The notes below the pieces were generated by a model, which saw only the letters and a list, made by a program, of their open reading frames with translations, made no database searches and had not been told where the DNA came from. Positions 10,862 to 21,051 of a DNA stretch of 64,000 bases are shown here, in pieces. The stretch spans positions 68,461,982-68,525,981 of the forward strand of contig CM040430.1 of assembly GCA_022702705.1 (NCBI GenBank). Direction: 5' to 3'. The position numbers and the translations under genes are program-made. This DNA is from Papilionanthe hookeriana x Papilionanthe teres (Eukaryota; Streptophyta; Magnoliopsida; Asparagales; Orchidaceae). Position 1 is the stretch's first letter. Each line of letters starts with the position of its first letter.

Positions 10862-12420
10862 ATGGAAAACAACGTAAACAACCAAAGAATAGAAAATGAA
10901 CATCAATCTAGACCCCTAAGAGATTACGCTAACCCTACATTAGATGAAATTCACTTAACTATCCAAAATTCTGATGTAGCCACTAATTAATTTGAGCTTA
11001 AACTCCGTAATTATCCAAATGGCTACAAAATAATCAATTTGGTGGAACTTCAAATGAAGATCCTAATTTACATCCGACAAGTTTCTTAGAACTTTCGTGC
11101 TACTTTTAAGTACGACAGAGTATCTGATGATGCTGTCAGGCTTAGAATTTTTCCTTTTTGGCTAAGGGATAAGGCTAAGGCTTGGTTAAATTCGTTAGCA
11201 CCTGGATCTATTAGAACTTGGGGAGAACTTTCACAAAAATTCTCATCGAAATATTTTCCACTATCTAAGACTGCTAAGCTTAGAAATGATATCACATATT
11301 CAGTCAGTGTGAGGGAGAATTGATATATGAATCTTGGGAAAATTTTAAAGAACTTCTTAGGAAATGTCCACATCATGCTTTACTAGATTGGTTAATTATT
11401 CAAACATTTTATAATGGATTAGTAGGATCTCTTAGATCTATTATTGACGATGCTGCTGGTGGATCACTAATGTCTAAACTTTTGAAGAAGCCTATACGTT
11501 AATAGAAGAAATGGCTACCATTAACTTTCAATGGCCTACTGAAAGGGTAAATCCTAAGAGAGTAGCCAGTATTCATGATACATATGCTTTAACTATGATA
11601 GTTTCTCAAATTGCTTCTCTTTCAAAGAAAATTGATCAATACATAATGAATCGTTCTCAAACACCTTTAGTGTTAGAAAAAAAATCATTAGGACAAATTG
11701 TAGATGCTCAATCTTCATATGAAACTATAAATTTGTTAAATAATAGACAAAATAACCCTTATTCACACTATTATAATCCAGGTTAGAAAAATCATCCAAA
11801 CTTTAATTGGAATAACCAAGGTAATGCAAATCCTGTTCATCCTCGGTGGGGGAACAATCCTGTAAACCCATTAAGAAATATAAATAACCAGTGTAATTCT
11901 AATTATAGACCTTCTAATCCACCAGGTTTTTATAATAATTCACAATTTAAGGAGAAGAAGATATCTATGGAAGAACTAGTTTTGAATATGGGTAATCAAA
12001 TACAAAATCAAGGAGCTGCTATTAAAAACATTGAAAAGCAATTGGGGCAAATTGCTGCTGCACTAAGCAATAGACCTGTTGGAACTTTACCTAGCAATGT
12101 TAATGTTAATGTTAATCTTAAAGATCTAGGAAAAGATTAAATTAAGTATATTCAATTGAGAAGTGGAAAAGAGTTTGAAAAAAAGTTCAAAAAGAAACTG
12201 TAGTTGAAAAGGAAAAAGAAGAAACTAAAGGAGAAAATGAAAGTTTATATCTTGATTTTCCTCTGAAACCTATGAAAATTACTGTTGAAAGACCTCCACC
12301 ACCATTTCCTCAAAAACTAAAGCAACAAGATAAAGGAAAAATTTTTGTTAAATTCTTAGACATTTTGAAAAAATTGTCAACAAATATTCCTTTTGTTGAA
12401 GCTTTGAAATAAATGCCTGA
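10862..12420 (+). pseudogene. gag: Element A gag (capsid/nucleocapsid), decayed
   Basis: Gag packages the element RNA into cytoplasmic particles. Three reading frames must be followed. The N-terminus (from ATG 10862) has 'RPLRDYANPTLDEIHLTIQN'. The middle carries the retrotransposon-gag signature 'FGGTSNEDPNL..SFLEL', 'LAPGSIRTWGELSQKF' and 'LLRKCPHHALLDWLIIQTF' (11320-11502). The end includes 'INFQWPTERVNPKRVASIHD' (11511-11786) and a proline stretch PPPPFPQ near 12296. Stops at 10988 and after 11783, plus at least two frameshifts between 10990 and 11511, break it. No CCHC knuckle is evident. It is co-linear with the better-preserved gag genes of C and D. Confidence 0.85.
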
Positions 12421-12424
12421 TTGT

Positions 12425-13174
12425 GTTAAATTTATGAAGGATATACTCAACAAAAAGTGGAAGTTACTAGATCATGAGACTGTTGCACTCAGTGAAGAGT
12501 GTAGTGCTATAATTCAAAGAAAGCTTCCTTAAAAACTTAAAGATTCTGGTAGTTTCACTATCCCGTTTGCTTTTGGTGAAAAATTTTATGGGCAAGCATT
12601 ATGTGATTTGGGAGCTAGCATAAATTTGATGCCTCTATCAACTTTTAAAAGGTTGGGAATTGGAGAGATTGCACCAACTTCTGTAACTCTACATTTAGCT
12701 GAACGATCTATTACACATCCTAAAGGAGTTGTAGAAGATGTTCTGGTCAAGGTTGATAAGTTTATCTTTCTTATAGACTTTATCACTTTAGACATGGAAG
12801 AAGATATAGAAATTCCAATCATTTTAGGAAGACCATTCCTAGCTATAGGAAGAGCCATGATAGATGTTCAAAAAGGAGAATTGACAATGAGAGTAAATGA
12901 TCAAGAAGTAACCTTTAACATCACAAAGTCAATGAAATATCCTTCAATAGAAAAAGATGATGAATATTTCAGAATGGATATATGTGATTATCTGAAAAGA
13001 GAATATTTCAAGGAAAATAATGAAGAAAAAGAAGACATGGAAAAAGATAATTATGATGAAATTGATAGCGAAGAAGCTGACTATATTCAGGAGAAATTTG
13101 AAACGCTCAATTTAACAGCACCAGAAAATGAAACATTAATTCCATCAGTTGTAAAACTTTTGTACTTGAATTAA
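12425..13174 (+). pseudogene. Element A protease and PR-RT linker
   Basis: This is a retropepsin-type aspartic protease that would mature Gag-Pol. The active-site motif is in 'CDLGASINLMPLSTF' (about 12600-12645; Asp-Leu-Gly-Ala). The flap/C-terminal part 'IPIILGRPFLAIGRAMIDVQ' lies at about 12810-12870. The 188-codon open stretch from 12608 is the longest intact piece of A's pol; the true frame begins upstream, because the active-site Asp precedes the first methionine. An acidic, lysine-rich linker follows (12960-13170, many Glu/Asp) and leads to RT. The stop at 12409-12411 separates it from gag. Confidence 0.85.
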
Positions 13175-14900
13175 AGAATCTTCCAAATCATTTAAAGTAT
13201 GTATTTTTAGGAGAATTTCAACATTACCAGTAATTATATCCTCAGACTTAAATGAAATTCAAGAACAAAAATTAATGGATACATTAAAAAATACAAAAAA
13301 GCTTTTGGTTGGACTCTAGCTGATATTAAAGGAATTAGTCCTTCGATTTGTATGCACATAATTTTATTAAATGAAGAACATAAACAAAAATTTTATCCAC
13401 AAAGGTTACTGAACCCAATTACGAAAGATGTAGTTAAAAAAGGGATTTTAAAATGGTTAGATGCTGGATCTATATATCCTATATCGGATAGTTCTTGGGT
13501 AAGTCCAGTTCATTGTGTTCCCATGAAAGGAGGAGTAACTGTTGAAGTAAATGAAAATAATGAATTAATACTTATCAGCCAAGTTTTTTGATGGCGTATT
13601 TGTATTGATTATAGAAAATTAAAAGCTGCCACCCGAAAAGATCACTTTCCTCTTCCGTTTCTAGACCAAATGTTGGATAGAATTGCTGGACACAAGTACT
13701 ACTGCTTTCTGGATGGATATACCGGTTACCATCCAATACCTATTACTCCTGAGGATCAAGAGAAAAAATATTTACTTGTCCTTATGAAACTTATGCTTTT
13801 CGAAGAATGCCTTTCGAACTATGTAATGCACCTGCAACATTCCGGAGATGTATGACTTCTATCTTTAGTAAGTTAATTTATAATGGAATAGAAGTATTTA
13901 TGGATGATTTCTCTGTGTTTGGAACATCATTTAATGCGTGCTCAAATCATCTTAAAAAAGTTTTAGAGCTATGCGAAAGAACTTAGTTCTAAATTAGGAG
14001 AAATGTAAATTTATGGTTGCAGGAGGAATTGTATTAGGGCATAAAATTTCAGAAAATGACATGGAAGTAGACTCTGTAAAAATTCAAGTAATAGCTAAAT
14101 TACCACCTCCTACTACCGTGAGAGGTTTAAGAAGTTTTCTTTGACATGCTGGTTTCTACAGGCACTATATTAAAGATTTTTCAAAAATTACCAAATCTCT
14201 ATGCCAACTTTTAAAAAAAGACAAGAAATTTGAATTTACCGAAGACTGCTTAAATGCCTTTGAGTTATTAAAGGAAAAACTAATCATAGCACCTGTAATA
14301 GTTTCACCTGATTGGGAGAAACCATTTGGATTAATGTACGATGCTAATGATTATGCTATTGGAGTTGTTCTTGGTCAAAGACATGATAAATTTTTAAAGT
14401 TATATACTATACTAGTAGAACTCTTAACGATGTTCAAAATAACTACACAGTTACTGAAAAAGAGTTACTAGCTATTGTATATGCCTTTGATAAATTCAGA
14501 TCTTATTTAATTAGGACTAAATGTATTGTGCATATTGATCACTCTGCTATTAAATATCTGGTGTAAATGAAGGATACTAAACCAAGATTAATTAGATGGG
14601 TACTTTTAATGCAAGAATTCGATTTTGTGGTGATTGATAGAAAAGGAACTGACAATCTAATTGCTGATCATTTGACGAGACTGGAATTTCATGAATCATC
14701 TGATACCGACAATGAAATTACATATAGTTTCCCTGATGAAAAACTTTATAGTATTAATGAGTGGAAAATACCTTGGTATGCTGATATTGTTAAGTATATA
14801 GTAAGCGATTATTTGCCACCTATGCTAACTCTGCAGCAACAAAAAAAATTTATTCATGATGCAAAAGCATATTTCTGGGATGAACCATATCTATATAAGT
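13175..14900 (+). pseudogene. pol: Element A reverse transcriptase and RNase H, frameshifted
   Basis: RT would copy element RNA into cDNA and RNase H would remove the RNA strand. Visible RT blocks: 'ISDSSWVSPVHCVPMKGG' (13352-13591), 'CIDYRKLKAATRKDHFPLPF' (about 13600-13665), 'FLDGYTGYHPIPI' (from 13708) and the catalytic box 'VFMDDFSVFG' (about 13892-13920; x-x-DD intact). RNase H blocks: 'YDANDYAIGVVLGQ', 'TEKELLAIVYAFDKF', then 'RKGTDNLIADHLTRLE' in the ORF 14567-14902. Frames change at least four times and stops interrupt it, so it is inactive. The Athila assignment rests on protein similarity and the shared order. Confidence 0.85.
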
Positions 14901-16057
14901 AATGTAAAGATATTATTATTAGGAGATGTGTGCCTTATGAAGAAACTGAACAGATTATTCAAAAATGTCATGATTCTGAATTTGGAGGACATTTTGGGAT
15001 TGACAAAACTGCGCATAATTTTGCAAGCTCGATTTTATTGGCCTACACTTTTTAGAGATGTTTACATATATATCAAAACTTGTGATAGATGCCAACGAGT
15101 AGGTAATTTATCTAGAAGAAATGAGATGCCTCTGAATTTCATGTTAGAAGTTGAGATTTTTGATGTTTGGGGATTAGATTTCATGGGACCATTTATTCCT
15201 TCATTTGAGAACTTATATATTTTAATTACAGTAATTATGTATCAAAGTGGATTGAAGCACAAGCCTTACCTTGTTGTGATGCTAAAAGTGTTTCAAGATT
15301 CTTAATAAAAACATTTTCATAACATACAGAATGCCGAGAGTGATTATCACTGACAGAGGATCCCATTTTAGGATTAAATACATTTAAAGTTTGGCAGAAA
15401 AGTTTAATATTGTTCATAGATTCTCTACTGCCTATCATCCTCAAACCAGTGGTTTTGCTGAAGTTTCTAATCGTGAGATTAAAAAAATTTTAGAAAAGAC
15501 TGTAAACCCTAGTAGAGTAGATTGGTCTACAAGACTGGATATTTCATTATGGGCGTACAGGACTGCTTATAAAACTCCTATTGGTATGACTCCTTACACA
15601 CTTGTATATGGAAAAACTTGTCACTTACCAGTAGAATTGGAGCATAAAGCATATTGGGCGATTAAAGAATTCAATTATAATTTGAAAAATGCTCGTGAGA
15701 AGAGATTGTTGCAGTTGAATGAATTAGAAGAATTAAGAAATGAATCTTACGATAACGATATAATTTATAAGAAAAAAACTGAAGTTAATGCATGATCAGA
15801 AGATTAACCAAAAGAACTTTAAACCAGTGCAAGAAGTTTTGTTTTACAATACAAAGTTGAAATTTTTTTCTGGAAAATTAAAGTCTCTTTGGTTAGGACC
15901 CTTTACTGTAAATCAAGTTTACACTTATGGAGTTTTTGAAATTGAAGATCAGAAGACTGCAAATAAATTTAAAGTAAATGGACATAGATTAAAACCATAT
16001 TTTGAGGGTAAAATACCAAATTTTAAAGATGTTTTAATGCTCAGTCAACCTGAATAA
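14901..16057 (+). pseudogene. Element A integrase
   Basis: Integrase would insert the cDNA with a 5-bp stagger. The HHCC zinc-binding start is out of frame (Cys-His...'FGGHFGIDK' at about 14967-15008; 'CDRCQRVGN' near 15082). The catalytic core includes 'DVWGLDFMGPFIPSF' and 'YHPQTSGFAEVSNREIKKIL' (ORF 15391-15795), followed by 'SLWAYRTAYKTPIGMTPY'. The C-terminus (15788-16057) holds the 'GPFTVNQVYTYGVFEIED' fold with no chromodomain, as expected for Athila and unlike chromoviruses. The stop is taa at 16055-16057. Frameshifts near 15230-15390 and 15790 make it a pseudogene. Confidence 0.87.
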
Positions 16058-16066
16058 ACACCTGAA

Positions 16067-16113
16067 TAGGTCGGGCTGACGACGTGAAACCAAGCTCATT
16101 ATGGGAGGCAACC
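16067..16113 (+). other. Conserved post-pol motif of element A
   Basis: Ten bases after the pol stop lies taggtcgggctgacgacg, then tgaaaccaagc and tatgggaggcaacc. Closely similar sequence occurs at the same place in C (39089-39135, minus) and at the end of D's ORF (59961-60006). It contains a purine run (gggagg). Function unknown. 16114-16264 has nothing else I recognise. Confidence 0.75.
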
Positions 16114-16264
16114 AATATTTATATTTATTTATTTGAGTATTTGTTTGAGTTTGTAGTAATATTGAATTCTACTATTTGTATTTGACCTTTGATTATCAAG
16201 AATTTGGATCCATAGAGAAAATTTGGAACGTATTTGACCACGGTGTAAATGTGTAAATTTTTTC

Positions 16265-16390
16265 CTAGGGTGCCGATGGCACGTTCGACACCGCCGAAGG
16301 TGGGTTTTTCCCTAGAGCCCTAGAATTTAATTGCACAAGGCTCGCCGATGGCGCCTTCGAGGTCGCCGACAGCGGGAGCGATGAGTGGGC
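16265..16390. repeat. GC-rich 'gccgaNggcg' module ahead of the first env-position ORF
   Basis: It contains tgccgatggcacgttcgac, accgccgaagg, ctcgccgatggcgccttcga and ggtcgccgacagcggg. It uses the same word family as U3 of this element's own LTR (21237-21545), in an otherwise AT-rich region. A second copy of the arrangement precedes the second ORF (18066-18182). Confidence 0.75.
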
Positions 16391-16499
16391 AGTTTTTTGA
16401 CTTCAAAATGACGGTTTTTGGCAATTTTTAGCGAATTGGTCCCTTATAAACTCCCATGAACGGTTCCTAAACACTCCAACTCCCAAATACGAATGGAAA

Positions 16500-17640
16500 C
16501 TACTTTCAATTCCTCTCTAATGGCTTCCAATTCAATGGATTACCCTAGATTTCAAGTTTACAATCGGAGAAAGTTCACCAGTGCCGAGGCATAGTGACTT
16601 TTCAACAAGGTGATGTCCAAGTAAAGGCTAATCAAGGAAAGAAGATTTGTCAATAAAGGATTAAGTAATTCTTCGTCACCAATTGAAGAAATGATTGTGT
16701 AGTGAAGATGGGAAGTGTTTTGCTATACTACTGCCACAGTAGTCGTTCTAGTGGTTAAGGAATTCCACGCCAATTTACATGGAATCAACCAAGGAAGCAT
16801 CTATGTTTGAGGTAGGTAGATAACATTTTATTCTGGAAGGATTAATGAATTATACATGCTTGAGAATGTTCCTATCTGCCACTATTCAAATTTCATGTCG
16901 ACAAGAGAAAAGTTGAATGAAATTTACCAATATTTGACGGACGAAATCGAAGACTGGGAAATTAGAGAAATGGGTACGTTAGTTTTTTGCAACACTTTTA
17001 AATCCCGTTTTGAAAAATTGACACTTTTTCATATCTGCAAAGTTATTGCTGAAGATGAAAATTTGCAAAGTCACAAAAGAAAGTACAATATTGAACTGCT
17101 GCATTTAAATGGGATGACCCATTGATATTGAATCAATTATTGTGAAGTCTGTTTTTGGCCTAATGGTTCAAGGATCATCTCAAGGGCTTGGACAACCTTC
17201 AACAATTTTCTCAATATGCAGTTTGTTTCGACTTTCATACGAGATTTGGTAGAAAATACTACTACCCTGGAAACCTTTAGACCCAACCCATATGTTCCCA
17301 GCTAATGATGAAGAGAATGACATGGGCATGATTATGGATCAAGCATCACAGAATTTTGTTCCTATTTAACCTCTAGTAGCGGACAAGACACCAATGATCT
17401 TACACTGAATCAAGAATCTAGAGAAGTAGATATAAAATTTAATGAGTACAGTTAACAATATGTCTGATTTCTTTGATCATATCGATTGGAGGATGAAAGA
17501 ACATTTTCATCATACTGGGCAATTTGAAGCAAGTTTAATACGCTTAATGAAGAAGATGGGATGGATTGATGAAGATTCAACTGAAGAATTTCCATTCCGG
17601 CCTTTTTTATAACCTGTTCATCCATGTTCAAGTAATGGGT
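16500..17640 (+). pseudogene. Element A env-position ORF, copy 1 (plant-transposon-protein domain), decayed
   Basis: The unit begins around 'MASNSMDYPRFQVYNRRKF' (16519) and becomes recognisable at 'VKEFHANLHGINQGSIYV' (about 16758-16810). It continues as 'INELYMLENVPICHYSNFM', then 'EMGTLVFCNTFKSRFEKLT' (ORF 16856-17125) and 'KSVFGLMVQGSSQGLGQPS'. The tail is Asp/Glu-rich, ending in 'GQFEASLIRLMKKMGWIDED' and a stop near 17610. It matches the family annotated in databases as putative plant transposon protein, common 3' of pol in Athila-type elements. I see no clear signal peptide or membrane segment, so calling it an envelope would be unsupported. Many stops and frameshifts are present. 17641-18065 is AT-rich with no gene visible. 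Confidence 0.6.
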
Positions 17641-18065
17641 GATATCAGAGGAGAAACCAGTACAGATTCAGAAGAGTAGTAGAATTAAATTTTTTGTTTC
17701 TGTATGTTGTGTTTGATTTGAACTTTTTTTGTGAGTATGCTTTCTTAGTTTGCTTTTTAATATCAATATAGCTGAGATAATGATTGAATTGTTTTTTTTT
17801 AGTGTTTTGAGTGTTGTGGTTTAGTTTGCGACGTTTATTAGATGGATTTAGGTTAAGAAAATACATGTTTATGTGTGTTATGTAATGTGTATTGTAAACA
17901 CTTAGATTTAATATATAATTGTGAAGTTTTGTTGTGTTTATGTTTATTTGTGTTAATACATCACTTAATCAGTTAAAATATATGATTAAAATGATAGAAC
18001 GGATGACGACAAGGCTTAAAATTGATCGAAATAGCAAAAATTTGAAAAATGATAAATATTTGAGA

Positions 18066-18182
18066 ATCTTGCCGACGACGCACTCGAGGTCGCTGACGGC
18101 GTGATTTTTTCGAAGGTGTTGGAATTTAATTAAATAGAGCCCGCCAACGGCGTGAACGACCCCGCCGACTGTGAGATCGCAA
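18066..18182. repeat. GC-rich 'gccgacggcg' module ahead of the second env-position ORF
   Basis: It contains ttgccgacgacgcactcgag, gtcgctgacggcg, cccgccaacggcgtgaacga and ccgccgactgtgag. The order and the intervening 'ggaatttaatt'-type spacer parallel 16265-16390, which suggests that leader and ORF were duplicated as one unit. Confidence 0.75.
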
Positions 18183-18559
18183 ATATTACCTTTTAACCGC
18201 GATTTTGACCGGTCAAATGCCACTATTCATCATCTTCTTTCCCGCTTTACCCAAAAAATAGACTTAGGGCTTGATAGATCTCGGATTTGGAGCGATTTTA
18301 ACACATTTTAACTCTGGATTTCATCTTCCCTTGTTAAGAGCTTCACTCCTATGTAAAAATGTTTTATTTTCATCATGAATTTCTTCCACATTAAGAAATT
18401 TTGGAAAATTTGAAAATGTGGAGAAAAGACTTGGAAGGAATTCATGGAACTTGATTTAGATTGCTTTAAACCCCCTTTAGAAGCCATTGTATTATTAGTT
18501 TTGGAGATAAGTTCGGATTTTTGTGATTTTGATTGATCAAACAATGGATCCACGATAAA

Positions 18560-19676
18560 AGAGAAGACTCAAATAAGAGAAGACTCGATTTATAAATGTG
18601 AAAGCACAATCGAGGTATACTTCAATCTTTCAAAGTAAGAAGTGCATACAAGATTGAGTTTTCAAAAATCCTGGAGGAGAGGAGGAACGAGTTATCAAAG
18701 AGAGAGGATGGGAGAAATTCTGCTACACAACAAATAATGCTGCAATCAAAATTGTGAGAGAATTTTACTCCAATCTGACTCAACATGAGGACGAGCCTGT
18801 CCAAGTAAGAGGATTTTCTGTCGACTTTAATGGTAATCGTATTAATTCTTTTTACGAGTATGAAACATTTGGAACAATGGAGATTCCATTAAACTATGTT
18901 ATTGACTTTCTCACTAGTGGGAAAGGCACTTAGAAAATTAAAATTGTGAACATATTAACTTTCCACTTTCCATGATGAATGCCAATGCTAAGGCTTAGTA
19001 TTATTTCATTTGTTCGACTCTGCTACCAACCTATCATCATAGTGAAGTCTTGAGAAACAGAGCTATTTTGAATTTCTGTATTCAAAACAACAGAAGTATA
19101 AATGTGGGGAGAATAATTTATAAAAATTTTATGGCCACTACGAAGAGTGAGACAAGTGGATATTTAGGGCATCCTGGCCTAATTTATGCACTTTGTCAAT
19201 TATCTGGAGTTGAAGCAAGAAATGATGAGGAATGTGTGTATCTGATGAAACCCATTAGTAAAGCAAATATAAAGACTTATGAATCCCATGGGGAATGGAG
19301 ATCTGAGAGTAGGAGTAAGGCTCCTTCTATTAGTAGAGACGTTCCTTCTACTAGCTATGACCCTTCTGCCTCTAGTCCCCTACCTTATATGATTTGATGA
19401 ATTTCATGACTTTGCAGTGGAAAATTTTTGAGTAGTTAGATGAAAAATTAGAAAGAATTGATCACGGGATTGAAGGATTAAAGAGAAGACTTGATCACGA
19501 TAGTGAGTATCTTCAGAGGCACTCTGATTTTGAGATGGCATATTATGATGCACAAGCTAAGTACTATAGAGGAGAGCCTGATGTTATTTTTCCAGAATGC
19601 CCTCAATATACTCAGTATCAGCCCAATCCTCCTGCTGACCAGGGTGATGAAGACATTGTATGGGCTTTTGATGATT
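18560..19676 (+). pseudogene. Element A env-position ORF, copy 2 (plant-transposon-protein domain)
   Basis: The core reads 'IKIVREFYSNLTQHEDEPVQ' (from about 18748), then 'INSFYEYETFGTMEIPLNYV', 'FLTSGKGT' and, in the 115-codon ORF 19050-19397, 'RAILNFCIQNNRSINVGRII' and 'YLGHPGLIYALCQLSGVEA'. A Ser/Pro-rich hinge and a charged, probably coiled-coil segment follow ('LDEKLERIDHGIEGLKRRLD', about 19438-19497), then a proline-rich end. It is co-linear with the ORF of C at 36320-37490. Stops at about 18934 and 19395-19430 and a frameshift near 19020 disrupt it. The role is unknown. Together with copy 1 it forms a tandem pair. Confidence 0.7.
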
Positions 19677-20160
19677 GAGATTTGTGGTTGTGATGTCATG
19701 TGATGTATGTGTTTATTTTAGTTTTGTTGTAGTACTTTGATTTTTATTAATTGTATTCTGTGGACTATGCTTTGTTTCTGGGATATGTGTTTAGTTTTGC
19801 AGTTTGTATTTTCATTTCAGGGTGTTTATGATGGATTGTGATTGCAATTTTAATTGTGAACTGAATAGTCTAAAATAGTAAACTGTTTGTTCTGTGTTGT
19901 GAAATGCATATGTCCTGTGTAGTTAATTGTTGTTGTTTAATGTTTAATTTTATATACTTGTTTTAAAATTTCATTACCCAAGAAAATTTTCTAAACTCTT
20001 ATATGTGTAGAAAGGTTTTTAAATATTACAGGTCAGTTGAAGTTAGAAATTTTGAGAAGAACCTACAAATTTCAAAAAGACAAAAATGCCTAAAGTGCAA
20101 AGGTATGAATTTATATTTAGATTTTTTCTTTCCACCCTGTATTATTTCTATTATAGAAAA
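19677..20160. other. AT/T-rich non-coding spacer of element A
   Basis: T-rich sequence between the second env-position ORF and the 3' noncoding module. I see no credible ORF; the short open frame at 20003-20239 overlaps the conserved polypurine-like tract. Confidence 0.6.
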
Positions 20161-21036
20161 CTTTAAGTTTGGGGGAGGAGAGAAAAATATTAACTATTAT
20201 ATGTTCTCAATTAACATATTTTCAAGTATTATAATATGATTTATGTGATAAAATTTAATTCAGATAACTATATTTAGATTTTATCTAAATATTATAGAAA
20301 ATTCAAAGAAATATTTTTGGTAATGAAAAATTAATTTTGTAGGTTAAGATATTTAGTATAAGAGGATAAGACTATAGTTAACTATTTAAAGTAAAGAAAA
20401 CTATATTTTGAAATATTAAGAATCTTAGGAATTTAGTTGAGAAAGAAAAGATTTGGATGCAATGATGTAAAAACTATGAATTACATATAAGGTAAAGAAT
20501 GTTTTAAAGTTTCAAATTTTGGAAAAGAAGAGTGAAGTTCAAAATTATTAACAATCTATCAGATATAGTAATCCTCACTTGAAAAAGAAAAAAAAAAGAA
20601 AAAGAAATGATTGAAAAACAATCCAAAAGAAAAAAAAAAGTAAGTGAGGGGAAGTGTGAGGAGATGCTTTATCAAAAATTGGCTTCACTTGGATTAACCT
20701 AAAGGGAAAACTAAAAGCATTTATCTACTTATATTAATGACTGGTTTCTTTAATAATAGTATCCTCATGAAGTTTCTATCTTCTGAATACTCAAAGTGAA
20801 TTGATATTGCAACATATAGTCATTCTTGAAATGAATCGAAAACTAGAACTCTTAGACTTGATGACTAGATAGCCTTATACCTCCATAATTAATCTAGTTA
20901 CTTGAAAATCTTTCTAAGAATTCTTGCTATAATATTTATTTAAATCAAAATAATAATATTTCCGAATTGAAACTTTACCACAATAAATCATAACCTTTAT
21001 ATAGTACTAAAGATTACTTGAGGACAAGTAATAGTT
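20161..21036 (+). other. Conserved 3' noncoding module of element A
   Basis: It begins with a polypurine-like tract, aagtttgggggaggagagaa (20165-20184), followed by tgttctcaa (20202-20210). A nested inverted repeat follows: agtgaag (20531-20537) pairs with cttcact (20683-20689), and cctcactt (20573-20580) pairs with aagtgagg (20642-20649) around an A/G-rich loop. It ends in a perfect hairpin, ATTACTTG-AGGA-CAAGTAAT (21013-21032), 4 nt before the polypurine tract. The same order and spacing occur in C and D. Confidence 0.8.
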
Positions 21037-21051
21037 AAGTTTAGGGAATTT
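21037..21051 (+). other. Element A polypurine tract
   Basis: aagtttagggaattt lies directly before TGACC, the start of the 3' LTR. One T interrupts the purine run (tttaggg), whereas C and D have uninterrupted G runs. Confidence 0.8.
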
